Part shown: piece after piece, positions 17,655-27,485 of the stretch
Numbering within the stretch: the stretch's first letter is position 1
Layout: each line of letters opens with the position of its first letter
Origin: Oceanobacillus salinisoli
GTDB taxonomy: Bacteria > Bacillota > Bacilli > Bacillales > Amphibacillaceae
Direction: 5' to 3'
DNA: 64,000 nucleotides
Assembly (NCBI RefSeq): GCF_009733865.1
Contig: NZ_WOFB01000011.1
Span: forward strand, 124,001 to 188,000
Translations under genes and position numbers: made by a program
The notes under the pieces: generated by a model
The model's input: only the letters and a program-made list of their open reading frames with translations
Told to the model about the DNA's origin: nothing
The model's database searches: none

Positions 17655-18506
17655 TTATTTCTTTTTTGGTATTTTAACCGTTATTTGGTAAAACTCATCA
17701 AATTCTTTTTCATCTGATTCTACATCAACACCGGTTTTTGTTACCATGCTCAGTGATTGACGTATCGTATTCATCGCGATTCGAATGTCCTTATTGATTC
17801 CCTTAAGCTTCGGTCGTTTCTTCTTCGGCTCTTTTGGTTCCTGTATTTTGGCAATCTTCTCTTCTGTTTGTTTTACATTCCAATCATTTTCAATAATTAA
17901 CTTTAATACTTCCGTTTGCTTTTTTGGATCTTTCAGCTTTATTAATGCTCTTGCATGTCGTTCCGTAATCGATTTATTTAATAGCGCTTCTTGGATTTCT
18001 TCCGGAAGTTTTAATAGCCGTAATTTATTTGCAATGGTAGACTGATTTTTCCCAAGCCTTTGAGCTAATGCCTCTTGTGTTAAGGAGTGCATTTCTAATA
18101 GTTTGGAGTATGCAAAAGCCTCCTCGATAACCGTTAATTCTTCTCTTTGTAAGTTTTCTATTAAAGCAACGGATGCTGTTTCTGTATCTGTCATGTCACG
18201 TAAGATTGCGGGAATCGTTTCCCATTCTAGCGTTTGAACCGCTCGCCATCTACGTTCACCAGCTATGATTTCGTATTTCTCTTCTTCAAACTTCCTTACT
18301 ATAATGGGTTGAATCATCCCATGTGTATGAATGGTTTGTGCTAATTCTTTAATTCTTTCATCATTAAAGATCGTTCTTGGCTGATAACGGTTGGGTATAA
18401 TACAGTCTACAGGTATTTGAACCACTTCATCTGGATGGTAAGATTCTTCTATTTCATCCGCTGATTTTTCACCTAATCCAAAAATACGGTTAAAAGGATG
18501 CACCAC
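17655..18506 (-). CDS. noc: Nucleoid occlusion protein Noc
   Basis: ParB-like CTPase that binds its own DNA sites and the membrane to stop FtsZ assembling over the nucleoid. The start is set at the GTG at 18506 ([14 protein letters not shown]), which aligns with the amphipathic membrane-targeting start of B. subtilis Noc and gives 283 residues; it lies about 8 bases behind AAGGTGG. An in-frame extension of four codons lacks a proper ribosome site. [32 protein letters not shown] and the helix-turn-helix [26 protein letters not shown] match Noc rather than Spo0J. Confidence 0.95.
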   Translation of the reverse strand: MVHPFNRIFGLGEKSADEIEESYHPDEVVQIPVDCIIPNRYQPRTIFNDERIKELAQTIHTHGMIQPIIVRKFEEEKYEIIAGERRWRAVQTLEWETIPAILRDMTDTETASVALIENLQREELTVIEEAFAYSKLLEMHSLTQEALAQRLGKNQSTIANKLRLLKLPEEIQEALLNKSITERHARALIKLKDPKKQTEVLKLIIENDWNVKQTEEKIAKIQEPKEPKKKRPKLKGINKDIRIAMNTIRQSLSMVTKTGVDVESDEKEFDEFYQITVKIPKKK

Positions 18507-18561
18507 ATTTGACACCACCTTGAAATTCTATAAAGACTAGTTTTATATTTATGTAAAAAAT

Positions 18562-18577
18562 TGTTTCACGTGAAACA
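18562..18577. promoter_or_regulatory. parS centromere site (perfect)
   Basis: TGTTTCACGTGAAACA matches the consensus exactly and is embedded in a 24-base perfect palindrome (18558-18581, arms AAATTGTTTCAC and GTGAAACAATTT). It lies 56 bases upstream of noc, so Spo0J bound here could also affect noc transcription. Confidence 0.97.
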
Positions 18578-19084
18578 ATTTGTTTTCATTATTTATTTTA
18601 ATACTTCACTCATATTTAGTAAAATTACAGCCAGAGCTTCACCTTTAAGCGAACGCCCTCTTTAATTCCCATTTTTTATTTTCTTAGCGTAAAAAAAAGC
18701 TACAGCATACATACTGTGCAATACATACTAGAATATAAGATTTAAATCTATTTTACCATATATAGAGTCAGAAAAGCACCAATAAATGTCTATATCCCCT
18801 TGAAAAAACTCACGCCAGCTTTGTTAGACTGGTTTTTACTATCATTTTATTAGTTGGTTCAGTTAAATTAGATGCTTTATACTTTAATAACCATTTCATT
18901 TTCTTTGTGTGAGTTATAATATCAGCTGCCTCGAACTCACTTTTCAGCTAAGATTTCATGCTATCGTAACACGTAAAAGCAGACTTTTCTCTTCCTTTAT
19001 CAAAATATAAAATGGTATAAAAAACTCTCCCCTATATATATGGTATTTTCATAAAGTTTAGTTGCTTTTCAATCTAGGCTATCT
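18578..19084. other. AT-rich spacer without recognised gene
   Basis: No reading frame with family support, RNA gene or strong hairpin was seen here. The region is AT-rich and continues into a fragment of the family 1 repeat. Confidence 0.6.
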
Positions 19085-19260
19085 CGTAATTGATATAAAA
19101 TCCAACATATTCTACTGATCCCTACTGCTACGGAAACACACTACGCACACCTTAGGGCGGATTGAAGACCCCGCAAGAAGTCGTTTTCTTCCTGGGAGGC
19201 TAAAGCGTTGCCCTAAGGTACGCCACTGTCCGGAGCGAAAAAAAACTGCACTCACTTACG
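19085..19260. repeat. Dispersed element family 1, rearranged fragment
   Basis: Contains CTACTGCTACGGAAACACAC, TACGCACACCTTAGGGCGG and a second, inverted GCCCTAAGGTACGCC about 60 bases later. The first blocks match the right part of the copy at 56075 (TACCGCTACGGAAATACACT, CGCGCACCTTAGGGCG). The two CCTTAGGGC arms can form a stem. Confidence 0.6.
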
Positions 19261-19332
19261 TTTTACTTTATATATTGTGTATCAAAAGCAAAAGATTTTT
19301 TAAAAATCAATTTGATAACTGTTTCACTTTGC

Positions 19333-20045
19333 TCATAGCGGTATTTTATTAGGTGTTCCTGGTTTTCTCGGGTACTTATTTGGAGTTTTTCTTATCTTTT
19401 TTATTATAACGATATTGCGTTCACTTTCTTCTTCTGGGAGCATAAATGTATATGTATTTTCCGCTTCCCCACCTAAGGTTTCTATGGCTTTTTTAGCGTC
19501 GGACAATTCGTCATTGGCTTGAGCACCTTTCATCGCAATAAATACACCATTTTTTTCACAAGTGGAAGACAAAGTTCGCTTAATACAGACATTCGGGCTA
19601 CAGCTCTGGCGGTAACAACATCAAATGATTCTCTAAACTCTTTGTTTTTACCAAATGTTTCTGCCCGATCATGGTAAAATGCAACATTGGTTAAATCGAG
19701 CTGTTCCGCGAGATGATTCAAAAATCCAATTCGTTTTTGCAGGGAATCAACGATAGTGACTTTTATGTTCGGGAAACAAATTTTTAATGGAAGACTTGGA
19801 AATCCAGCTCCAGCACCTACATCACATAATGTTTGTTTCTCCGTGAAATCATGATAAAATCCGGCAGAAATGGAGTCATAAAAATGTTTTAAGTATACAT
19901 CCTCTTCAGCGGTTAAAGCAGTTAAATTAATCTTTTCATTCCACTCGACAAGGACTTTATAATAGATGGCAAATTGCTCTAACTGCCTTTCATTTAGTTC
20001 AATTCCTTTTTCTTTTAAAGCCATTTGAAATTGTTCTGGATTCAT
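19333..20045 (-). pseudogene. rsmG: 16S rRNA m7G527 methyltransferase RsmG, frameshifted
   Basis: Would methylate G527 of 16S rRNA using S-adenosylmethionine. The first frame (20045 to about 19550) covers [16 protein letters not shown] through the SAM-binding [16 protein letters not shown] and ends in [20 protein letters not shown]; the remaining ~70 residues ([16 protein letters not shown] through NIVIIKKI) are in another frame. The switch is at a run of seven A (T19550-19556 on the plus strand); eight A would restore one ~237-residue protein, the family's usual length. It could be a real loss mutation, a base-calling error, or slippage on the A-run. It follows mnmG on the same strand. Confidence 0.85.
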
Positions 20046-20177
20046 GAATGAAAACTCCTTAACTATACAATTTTCTCAACAATTATGTAAAGTCCACTAA
20101 CCGGCTAGAGGTTAATGGACTAAGACTTTGCAGGTTAGAAAACTTGGCTATCTCCTTAGATAACCGCGTTTTATATA

Positions 20178-22064
20178 TTAATTCGCAAGACGGGCTATAT
20201 TCCCCTGCTCAATATACACAAGCAAAATAGAAATATCGGCTGGGTTAACCCCGGAAATTCTTGATGCTTGACCTAGAGACAATGGACGGATTTTCTTCAA
20301 TTTCTCTCTTGCCTCTGTTGCTAATCCAGCAATCGCATCGTAATCTATATCTTCAGGAACTTTTTTGTCTTCCATTTTCAGCATACGTTCTACTTGCTCA
20401 ACTGCCTTTTTAATATACCCTTCATACTTAATTTGAATTCCAACCTGCTCTTTTACTTCATCATTTAAATCAGGGTTAGGCTCAATCATTTGTTCAATTT
20501 CACTATAGTTTAACTCTGGTCTTTTCATTAAATCATAGGCTTTTGTTGCCTCTTTTAATGGAGTTGCCCCTGCTTTTTCCATTATTTTTTGAACGTCATC
20601 ATTAGGTTTAATCATGATTGTCTTCAAGCGTTGTTTTTCTTCTTCCACTAAACGTTTCTTTTCAAGGAACTTTTCGTAACGTTCTTCCGGAATCAAACCG
20701 ATTTCATGACCAATATCAGTCAAACGCAAATCAGCATTGTCATGACGCAGCAATAAACGGTATTCAGCACGGGATGTCAATAAACGATAAGGTTCATTGG
20801 TCCCCTTTGTTACCAGGTCATCAATTAATACGCCAATATATCCTTGAGAGCGGTCCAAAATAAACGGTTCTTTCCCAAGTACTTTACATGCAGCATTGAT
20901 TCCAGCCATAATTCCCTGACCTGCAGCTTCCTCATATCCGGATGTACCATTAATTTGACCAGCAGTAAATAAACCAGAAATAGATTTCGTTTCCAATGTT
21001 GGCCAAAGTTGCGTCGGAACAACAGCATCGTATTCAATCGCATAGCCAGGACGCATAATTTCTGCATTTTCCAATCCAGGTATCGATTTAATCATTTTAT
21101 GTTGAATTGACTCAGGAAGGGATGTCGACAATCCTTGGACATAAACTTCCTCTGTATCTCTCCCTTCTGGTTCAAGGAAGATTTGATGACGTGGTTTATC
21201 ATTAAACCGCACAATTTTATCTTCAATGGAAGGACAATAGCGTGGACCTGTACCACGTTTCATGCCAGAATACATTGATGACAATCCCAAATTGTCATTG
21301 ATTACTTCATGTGTAAATTCATTCGTATAGGTTAACCAGCAAGGAATTTGATCGACAATTTGTTCTGTTGTTTCATAGGAGAAATATCTCGGATTTTCAT
21401 CCCCTGGTTGAATTTCTGTTTTTGAATAGTCAATCGTATGGCTATTTACTCGTGGTGGTGTACCAGTTTTAAAGCGAACAAGCTCTAGTCCCAGTGCTTC
21501 CAGATTTTGCGATAATTTAACAGATGGACGCTGATTATTTGGACCACTTTCATATTCGAGGTCTCCCATTAATACTTTACCGCGCATATACGTACCAGTT
21601 GTGACAACAATTGCATCTGCATAATAAGCAGCATTTGTTTCGGTTATAACCCCTTTGCACTTGCCATCTTCCACAATCAATTCCTCTACCATCCCTTGGC
21701 GAATCGTGAGGTTTTCTTCGTTTTCGATTAATCGCTTCATTTCTCTGCTATATAGCGCTTTGTCCGCTTGGGCTCTTAATGCCTGTACGGCAGGACCCTT
21801 TCCTGTATTTAACATCCGCATTTGAATATACGTTTTATCAATTACTTTCCCCATAACACCACCAAGAGCATCTACTTCACGTACAACAATCCCTTTGGCA
21901 GGACCACCTATGGATGGATTGCATGGCATAAAAGCAATCATATCTAAATTCAGTGTAAGCATTAACGTCTTGGCTCCCATTCGTGCTGCTGCAACACCAG
22001 CCTCCACACCAGCATGGCCGGCACCAATGACGATAACATCATAATGACCCGCATTATATGTCAT
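20178..22064 (-). CDS. mnmG: tRNA uridine-5-carboxymethylaminomethyl synthesis enzyme MnmG
   Basis: FAD-dependent subunit of the MnmE-MnmG complex that builds the cmnm5 side chain at wobble U34 of certain tRNAs. The 628 residues start with the dinucleotide fold [21 protein letters not shown] (about 10-30), followed by the [15 protein letters not shown] segment (here [11 protein letters not shown]), [27 protein letters not shown] and the C-terminal helical GidA-associated domain with [13 protein letters not shown]. It lies 42 bases downstream of mnmE on the same strand, the usual pair. Confidence 0.97.
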   Translation of the reverse strand: MTYNAGHYDVIVIGAGHAGVEAGVAAARMGAKTLMLTLNLDMIAFMPCNPSIGGPAKGIVVREVDALGGVMGKVIDKTYIQMRMLNTGKGPAVQALRAQADKALYSREMKRLIENEENLTIRQGMVEELIVEDGKCKGVITETNAAYYADAIVVTTGTYMRGKVLMGDLEYESGPNNQRPSVKLSQNLEALGLELVRFKTGTPPRVNSHTIDYSKTEIQPGDENPRYFSYETTEQIVDQIPCWLTYTNEFTHEVINDNLGLSSMYSGMKRGTGPRYCPSIEDKIVRFNDKPRHQIFLEPEGRDTEEVYVQGLSTSLPESIQHKMIKSIPGLENAEIMRPGYAIEYDAVVPTQLWPTLETKSISGLFTAGQINGTSGYEEAAGQGIMAGINAACKVLGKEPFILDRSQGYIGVLIDDLVTKGTNEPYRLLTSRAEYRLLLRHDNADLRLTDIGHEIGLIPEERYEKFLEKKRLVEEEKQRLKTIMIKPNDDVQKIMEKAGATPLKEATKAYDLMKRPELNYSEIEQMIEPNPDLNDEVKEQVGIQIKYEGYIKKAVEQVERMLKMEDKKVPEDIDYDAIAGLATEAREKLKKIRPLSLGQASRISGVNPADISILLVYIEQGNIARLAN

Positions 22065-22106
22065 TGTTTTTCATCCTTTCAAATCTTTATAGCATAACTT
22101 AACTTT

Positions 22107-23486
22107 TTACTTTCCTAAACAAAATTGTGAGAACAACTGATCAATTAAACTGTCACTTGCCGTATCTCCAATAATCTCCCCGAGGAATTCCCATGTTCGT
22201 GTTACATCAATTTGTACAATATCCATTGGCATTCCCAGTTCAATTCCCTCTATTGCATCTTCTAATGCTTTTTTTGCTTTATTTAAAAGCTGAATGTGCC
22301 TTACATTTGAAACATACGTTAAATCTCCAGAATCAATTTCTCCGGAAAAGAATGTATCAGCAATCGCTTTTTCCAATTCATCCACCCCTTCTTCTTTTAA
22401 AAGAGATGTCGTTACAATTGGCCTGTCTCCTGCTGTTTCTTTTACTTTTTCTAAATCCAATTTTTGTTCCAGATCTGTTTTATTAATAATAACGATATAT
22501 TCAAGCCCTTTAACCGCTTCAAACAGCTTCATATCTTCTTCCGTTAACTCTTCATTATAATTTAATACAAATAGAATTAAATCAGATTCCTTTAATACTT
22601 TCCTCGAACGTTCCACTCCGATTCTTTCCACAATATCCTCTGTCTCTCGGATTCCTGCTGTGTCTACCAACCGTAATGGAACTCCTCTTACATTTACATA
22701 TTCTTCAATAATATCACGTGTTGTTCCTGGAATCTCTGTCACAATTGCTTTGTTTTCCTGTACCAACGTATTCATTAAGGACGATTTTCCGACATTTGGT
22801 CTGCCTATAATAGCCGTTCCGAGACCTTCCCGAAGTATTTTCCCTTGCTTTGCCACTTGCAGCAACTGTTCAATTTCGGAATGAACCTCTTTTGTTTTTG
22901 TTCGCATCACTTCATGTGACATTTCTTCCACATCATCATATTCAGGATAATCAATATTTACTTCGACATGGGCAACGGTTTCCAGTAAATCCTGGCGTAA
23001 ACGCTGAATCAGTCCGGACAGCCTTCCATCCATTTGTTTTAGAGCAACATTCATCGCTTTATCTGTCTTCGCACGGATTAAGTCCATCACTGCTTCTGCT
23101 TGAGATAAATCAATTCGTCCATTTAAAAAGGCACGTTTTGTAAATTCCCCAGGTTCAGCGAGTCTTGCACCTCTACTAAGCAACATTTCCAGCACACGAT
23201 TTACAGCAACCATTCCTCCATGGCAATTTATTTCAACTACATCTTCACGAGTAAATGTCTTCGGCGCACGCATGACAGAAACCATCACTTCATCTGCAAC
23301 CTCATTTGTCTCGGGATCGATGATTTTCCCATAATTTATCGTATGTGAATCCACTTCCTGTAGATTTTTCCCTTTGAATACTTCTGATGTTAACTGAATT
23401 GCTTCTGAACCGCTTAGTCTTACAATTACAATCGCCCCTTCACCAATCGGCGTTGAAATTGCAGTAATCGTGTCCGTTTCCATCAT
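22107..23486 (-). CDS. mnmE: tRNA modification GTPase MnmE
   Basis: GTPase partner of MnmG in wobble uridine modification. The start is the ATG at 23486, 7 bases behind GGAGG, giving 459 residues as in B. subtilis. Order: N-terminal formyl-THF-binding domain (to about 120), helical domain interrupted by the G domain with G1 GRPNVGKSS (about 227-235), G2/G3 [12 protein letters not shown] and [13 protein letters not shown]4 INKTDL, and the essential C-terminal FCLGK with its cysteine. A DnaA-box cluster lies in the 520-base gap upstream. Confidence 0.97.
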   Translation of the reverse strand: MMETDTITAISTPIGEGAIVIVRLSGSEAIQLTSEVFKGKNLQEVDSHTINYGKIIDPETNEVADEVMVSVMRAPKTFTREDVVEINCHGGMVAVNRVLEMLLSRGARLAEPGEFTKRAFLNGRIDLSQAEAVMDLIRAKTDKAMNVALKQMDGRLSGLIQRLRQDLLETVAHVEVNIDYPEYDDVEEMSHEVMRTKTKEVHSEIEQLLQVAKQGKILREGLGTAIIGRPNVGKSSLMNTLVQENKAIVTEIPGTTRDIIEEYVNVRGVPLRLVDTAGIRETEDIVERIGVERSRKVLKESDLILFVLNYNEELTEEDMKLFEAVKGLEYIVIINKTDLEQKLDLEKVKETAGDRPIVTTSLLKEEGVDELEKAIADTFFSGEIDSGDLTYVSNVRHIQLLNKAKKALEDAIEGIELGMPMDIVQIDVTRTWEFLGEIIGDTASDSLIDQLFSQFCLGK

Positions 23487-23591
23487 CACTTCACCTCCAA
23501 CATTTTTCCTTGCTTGACTTCTATATTCATCATTCTACATTTTCATTGTCACTAACTTAATAGGATAACATACTTATACGGAAAAATAAAC

Positions 23592-23648
23592 TTATCCACA
23601 ACACAATTATAACCCAATCGCCCAGACTAGTTATCAACATGTGGATAG
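23592..23648. promoter_or_regulatory. DnaA-box cluster upstream of mnmE
   Basis: TTATCCACA (23592-23600, perfect, plus strand), TTATCAACA (23631-23639, one mismatch) and TGTGGATAG (23640-23648, minus-strand box with one mismatch) lie within 57 bases, the last two back to back. This is 4.6 kb from the main dnaA-upstream cluster. Confidence 0.75.
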
Positions 23649-23847
23649 ATTCTTTTTTGATATCATACAAATCCGAGAAAGAGTTATTAACAGTTGATAT
23701 TTTCTCGTAACTGCTGCTAAATTACTAATACTTTTCCCATTAAAAAAACACCATATTCGCTTGTCCAGCCGATATGGACAAATTTCCGCTATCCATTTCT
23801 ATATGTTTATCCATTAGCTCTCGCTACTAAAGTTCGCCTTTCTTTTT

Positions 23848-23970
23848 AGAAAAACTCGCATTCGCTCGTCCTTAAGCGAATGTGTTAGTTTTTCTTATAC
23901 TTGGTACATTAAAATTTTAACTACGTCGAATCCTCTTCATGTTAAAATTTTATCTTTTCTAACGTGCATG
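23848..23970 (-). repeat. Dispersed element family 2 (double-hairpin), inverted copy
   Basis: Read on the minus strand: GCACGTTAGAAAAGATAAAA, TTCGACGTAGTTAAAATTTT, CAAGTATAAGAAAAACTAAC, ACATTCGCTTAAGGACGAGC and GAATGCGAGTTTTTCT. It aligns over ~120 bases with the copy at 45484. One hairpin is formed by TAAAATTTTAAC/GTTAAAATTTTA and a second by GAAAAAC...CATTCGCT/AGCGAATG...GTTTTTC. Confidence 0.85.
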
Positions 23971-24002
23971 AAAAAACTCCGCAAAAATTTGCGGAGTTTT
24001 TG
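23971..24002 (-). terminator. Terminator of the SASP gene
   Basis: CTCCGCAAA and TTTGCGGAG form a strong stem around a short AT loop, with AAAAAA on the plus-strand left side, so a T-run follows on the minus strand. It lies 6 bases behind the SASP stop codon. Confidence 0.88.
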
Positions 24003-24007
24003 TATAC

Positions 24008-24256
24008 CTACTTATTTAATTCCTTCTTTGCCATTTCAATTAATTCCTTCACCATATTGCCACCTATATTTCCACCAACTTTACCGGCATCTTTCGCTTT
24101 TATATCACCATTATATCCATGGTGAAGATGGATTCCCTGTTCTTTAGCTACTTCATATTTCGTATGATTTGGATTGTTTGTATTAGTAACCTTTGCTTTT
24201 AATTGATCTAATCCGTCTCGTGCTTCTGGAACTAGAATTTTATTTCTGTTTGTCAT
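24008..24256 (-). CDS. Small acid-soluble spore protein, alpha/beta type
   Basis: DNA-coating spore protein. 82 residues with the family pattern LVPEARDGLDQLKAKV, a YEVAKEQG stretch at the place of the GPR cleavage site (usually EIASEFG), and the C-terminal GKVGGNIGGNMVKELIEMAKKEL. It is longer than the classical 60-70-residue alpha/beta SASP because of an NTNNPNHTK insert before the cleavage region and an HHGYNGDIK stretch after it, like the SspI/divergent alpha-beta types. GAAGGGG lies before the ATG. Expected in the forespore; DNA protection is inferred from family. Confidence 0.88.
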   Translation of the reverse strand: MTNRNKILVPEARDGLDQLKAKVTNTNNPNHTKYEVAKEQGIHLHHGYNGDIKAKDAGKVGGNIGGNMVKELIEMAKKELNK

Positions 24257-24300
24257 TTTTTCCCCTTCTTCCGTTTTAACATCTACTTAATAAAGGTGAA

Positions 24301-24519
24301 TTATAAGTGTTTTCTTGGAATATTTTCCTCATCACTGTTATCATCGCGTTCATTTCTGTGATCGACTTCCCTGTCTGCTGTACCTTCCATATACGTATCT
24401 GACACTTGCTCATGAGTTACAGCCATCCCTTTGGAAAGCTGATCTTCACTATAGTAATCCGAATACTGGTAGGTTTTTTCCGCAACAGTTTTCGCCTTTC
24501 CACTACTTTTTTTAAGCAT
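24301..24519 (-). CDS. yozQ: YozQ family protein (DUF4025)
   Basis: 72-residue hydrophilic protein with the DUF4025 pattern KTVAEKTYQYSDYYSEDQLSKG then AVTHEQVSDTYMEGT. The start is set at the ATG at 24519 (MLKKSSGKAK), 8 bases behind AAGGGAG; an upstream in-frame start has no site. It overlaps the preceding gene's end by 8 bases, so both are translated from one message. Known mostly from spore formers; function unknown. Confidence 0.75.
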   Translation of the reverse strand: MLKKSSGKAKTVAEKTYQYSDYYSEDQLSKGMAVTHEQVSDTYMEGTADREVDHRNERDDNSDEENIPRKHL

Positions 24520-24802
24520 GTTCTGAACTCCCTTCTGCACCTGAATGATTTAGTCCCTCTAATATCTGACGAATGTCGCCAAGTAACTCATCAATTTCAT
24601 GTTTCTGTAATAGAACAGGAATTTGATCATTGACAGTTAACATACAACTATCGTGCTGTTTGATTAAATACTCCTCTAAATGTGAAAGCTGATTTTCTGA
24701 CAAAACAGATCCAGTATTAATACTTTTTACTTCCGTGAGATAAAAACTGTCATTGCTTTGATCAAATTCACCACTAAAAATTGCTCCCGAATATTGATTC
24801 AA
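24512..24802 (-). CDS. Hypothetical protein in a probable sporulation operon
   Basis: 96 residues, acidic and soluble, with no signal peptide or membrane segment. It opens MNQYSGAIFSGEFDQSNDSFYLTEV and has a leucine-rich amphipathic stretch (QLSHLEEYLIKQH, about 38-50, and KHEIDELLGDIRQILEGL, about 67-84) that could pack as helices. The start codon is TTG, 8 bases behind AAAGGAG, which supports it as a real gene. It overlaps yozQ by 8 bases and is preceded by a sigma-G-like promoter. I do not recognise a family. Confidence 0.7.
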   Translation of the reverse strand: MNQYSGAIFSGEFDQSNDSFYLTEVKSINTGSVLSENQLSHLEEYLIKQHDSCMLTVNDQIPVLLQKHEIDELLGDIRQILEGLNHSGAEGSSEHA

Positions 24803-24836
24803 GACTAAAACTCCTTTTCCAGGTTATGATTATGCT

Positions 24837-24867
24837 TAGTATAGAACTATCTCCCTATTTACATTCA
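24837..24867 (-). promoter_or_regulatory. Candidate sigma-G promoter for the 24802-24301 operon
   Basis: On the minus strand TGAATG (24862-24867), an 18-base spacer, and TATACTA (24837-24843) match TGMATR / CATNNTA with a single mismatch (C to T at the first base of the -10). It lies about 35 bases before the TTG start. Confidence 0.5.
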
Positions 24868-25029
24868 TAACGGTAAAAGGAATTTGTTATTAATTTATGC
24901 TGTTGTCGTTATTTTAAACAAAAGAAAACTGGATTCATACAGCAAGACCATTTATGAAGTTAGTCCTTTTGCTATGTCAAACTTTTTCTTTGCTTCAAAT
25001 TTCCTTTACAATAAAAAGGCTCTTATTGT

Positions 25030-25215
25030 AAAGTTTATTGTTGTGGAATGGATATAAACTCCTGACCAACTTAAGATGCTAAATAGGTGTTGTACCTACC
25101 GCTATGGAAATTTTGTGCTTTTATATTTCTAACAATTTATTTAATTAAATAAATTTCAGTATAGCCTACCACTATTAACAGTGCACTCATTTAGTTCGAA
25201 GTTTATATCAATGTT
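25030..25215 (+). repeat. Dispersed element family 1, internally deleted copy
   Basis: Left end GTTGTGGAATGGATATAAACTCCTGACC and right end TTCGAAGTTTATATCAA are both present and inverted to each other (GATATAAACT with AGTTTATATC). Between them only CCTACCGCTATGGAAATTTTG of the right part of the element remains, so most of the core is missing. Confidence 0.65.
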
Positions 25216-25270
25216 AAATAAAATCTTTATGGTAAAAATAAACATGTTTTAAAAAAACAATCTATAAAAA

Positions 25271-25312
25271 TAAGCACTCCCATTCAACAAACTAAATGGG
25301 AGTGCTTATTAT
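25271..25312 (-). terminator. Terminator of yidC-jag
   Basis: AAGCACTCCCATT and AATGGGAGTGCTT form a 13 bp perfect stem around an 11-base loop just behind the jag stop codon. On the minus strand the stem is followed by ATTTTTATAG. Confidence 0.85.
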
Positions 25313-25318
25313 ATACAA

Positions 25319-25936
25319 TTACTTTGGTTTTATTACAATATGGCGATGGGGTTCTTCTCCATCAGAATACGTGGAAATCCCAGGCTTTCCCTGCAATACA
25401 CTGTGAATAATCTTTCTTTCAAACGCTGGCATTGGTTCCAATGCCACCTTTTTATTTAAGCGCATCGCTTTATCAGCCATTTTTAAAGCTAATGACTCCA
25501 ACGTTTCTTGTCTTCTCCCCCGATATCCTTCAGCATCTAACGTAACCGTATAATAGTTTTCACTGATTCTATTAATTACGAGATGAATTAAATACTGCAA
25601 CGCATTTAATGTTTGCCCGCGTTTGCCGATTAAAATTGCAATATTTTCACCATTTAATTCAAAGGTAACATGTTTTCCTTCAATGGTCGTTTGAATATCA
25701 ACATCTAAATTCATATTCGCCGTAACTTCTTTCATGTATTTCTCGGTCTCTTTAATTGGATCTTTAACCAGCGATACTTTTACTATTGCTGGTTTTGCTC
25801 CAAATACTCCAAATAAACCTTTTTTTCCTTGATCAATAACGGTAATTTCAACTTGGTCTCTCGTGGTGTTTAACTGCTCTAGTGCTGCTTGGACCGCCTC
25901 TTCAATAGTTTGTCCACTAGCAGTTATTTCTTTCAC
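25319..25936 (-). CDS. khpB: RNA-binding protein KhpB (Jag)
   Basis: SpoIIIJ-associated RNA-binding protein that partners with KhpA and affects cell elongation and small-RNA function. 205 residues: N-terminal Jag domain (MKEITASGQTIEEAVQAALEQL with GKKGLFGVFGAKPA near 35-48), a KH domain with the IGKRGQTLNALQYL loop (about 107-120), and an R3H domain with the HRHIVIKP ending. The GTG start overlaps the yidC stop (GTGA), so translation is coupled to yidC. Confidence 0.95.
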   Translation of the reverse strand: MKEITASGQTIEEAVQAALEQLNTTRDQVEITVIDQGKKGLFGVFGAKPAIVKVSLVKDPIKETEKYMKEVTANMNLDVDIQTTIEGKHVTFELNGENIAILIGKRGQTLNALQYLIHLVINRISENYYTVTLDAEGYRGRRQETLESLALKMADKAMRLNKKVALEPMPAFERKIIHSVLQGKPGISTYSDGEEPHRHIVIKPK

Positions 25937-26712
25937 TTCTTAACTCCTCCATTACTGTTGTCACTCATCATCGGTTTATTGATTAAAACAGTTTGGAAAA
26001 TCATAAAGATATTACCAGTTACCCAGTATAATGCCAATGCAGCTGGGAAGAAAAAGGCCATTACTGTAATCATGATTGGCATCACATAAAGCATCATCTT
26101 CATTTGCATGGCAATTTGCGGATTAGCATTCATTGCTGTATTGGTTGACATCATGAGTTTTTGCTGAATGAACGTAAACACACCGGTTAATATTGGTAAT
26201 ACGAAATCCGGAGAACCTAATTCGAACCATAAAAAGCTGTAGTTACTAATTTCTTCAGTACGAACAATTGCATGATACATGGCAATTAATATTGGCATTT
26301 GGACAAAAATCGGCAAACAACCAGCGAGTGGATTAACATTATGCTCCTGCATCACCTTCATTGTTTCCTGTTGAAGCTTTTGTTGTGTATTCGCATCTTT
26401 TGAACTGTATTTCTTCTGTATTTCCTTTAATTTTGGCTGAACTTCCTGCATTGCTCTTGAACTTTTAATTTGTTTAATACTTAAAGGAACAATAAGTAAG
26501 CGAAGAAAAATAGTAACAATGATAATTGAAAGTCCATAACTATTGTTAAATATTTCAGCTATTTTTATAATTACCCATGAAAGCGGATAGACAAAAATTT
26601 GATTCCATATTCCTTCACTTTCTGACGTAATTGGCTGATCTACTTCCATACAACCAGATAGCAGTAAGACCATTCCAATAAGAGCCAGAAGCAATAAATA
26701 CTTCTTGCGCAA
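25933..26712 (-). CDS. yidC: Membrane protein insertase YidC (SpoIIIJ)
   Basis: Inserts proteins into the membrane, alone or with SecYEG; the SpoIIIJ paralog is also needed for sigma-G activation in sporulation. The 259 residues begin with a lipoprotein signal (KKYLLLLALIGMVLLLSGC, cysteine at about 21), followed by five membrane segments, the cytoplasmic hairpin MQEVQPKLKEIQKKYSSKDAN, and the conserved CLPIFVQMPILIAMYHAI. The start codon is TTG behind GGAGG. It follows rnpA in the rpmH-rnpA-yidC-jag order. Confidence 0.96.
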   Translation of the reverse strand: MRKKYLLLLALIGMVLLLSGCMEVDQPITSESEGIWNQIFVYPLSWVIIKIAEIFNNSYGLSIIIVTIFLRLLIVPLSIKQIKSSRAMQEVQPKLKEIQKKYSSKDANTQQKLQQETMKVMQEHNVNPLAGCLPIFVQMPILIAMYHAIVRTEEISNYSFLWFELGSPDFVLPILTGVFTFIQQKLMMSTNTAMNANPQIAMQMKMMLYVMPIMITVMAFFFPAALALYWVTGNIFMIFQTVLINKPMMSDNSNGGVKK

Positions 26713-26802
26713 TTTATTTCCTCCTTAGACTATCACTCGCATATTCTACATGTTATTTTATCTTAAAAAGATAGAACTTTCTATTTTAAGCTGAAAGTTC
26801 TC

Positions 26803-27144
26803 TTATTTTTTTAATAGACGTTCTTTATACATAAGATGAATGAGACTTTTTTTTATTTCCTCATACTCCATATTCTTCGTTGGGTTCCTTGCTATTATAA
26901 CAATATCATATGGATATTTTATACTACTGTCTAACTCTTGAAAAGCCTGGCGCAAATACCTCTTAATTCTATTACGTGTTACTGCATTTCCTATTTTTTT
27001 CCCTACAGAAAGACCGATTCGAAAGTGATCTTGACCAGGTTTCTCTACGTAGTAAATAACAAGCTGACGGTTAGCAAAAGATTTACCTTTCCTGAATACA
27101 AACTGAAAATCTTCATTCTTTTTTATACGAAATCTTTTTTTCAT
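26803..27144 (-). CDS. rnpA: Ribonuclease P protein component
   Basis: Protein subunit of RNase P, which trims tRNA 5' ends. The start is set at the ATG at 27144 ([20 protein letters not shown]), behind AGGTGG, giving 113 residues; a GTG three codons upstream is part of that site. The RNR motif region reads [21 protein letters not shown] (about 50-70), with IVIIARNP following. It lies 129 bases behind rpmH, with a hairpin terminator in the gap. Confidence 0.95.
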   Translation of the reverse strand: MKKRFRIKKNEDFQFVFRKGKSFANRQLVIYYVEKPGQDHFRIGLSVGKKIGNAVTRNRIKRYLRQAFQELDSSIKYPYDIVIIARNPTKNMEYEEIKKSLIHLMYKERLLKK

Positions 27145-27248
27145 TCTTACCACCTATCTAACACAACAAGCTTGTCCTTCTGTATTTACAGCTAACCATA
27201 TAATCATTGACATGAATGTTCCTATTTTATTCAATAAATTTATGTAGA

Positions 27249-27273
27249 AAAAGACCACTGAATCAACAGTGGC

Positions 27274-27274
<1 letters not shown>
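27249..27274 (-). terminator. Terminator or attenuator between rpmH and rnpA
   Basis: GACCACTG and CAGTGGCC form a stem around AATCAA; on the minus strand it is followed by TTTTTCTAC. It begins at the rpmH stop codon, so it could reduce rnpA expression relative to the more abundant L34. Confidence 0.8.
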
Positions 27275-27408
<134 letters not shown>

Positions 27409-27485
27409 TTATCTTGCACCTCCCTAAGGGAAAACTTCAATATCTAAAATTGGTTTAAAAACTTATCAATTAGACAGTCTTTGTA

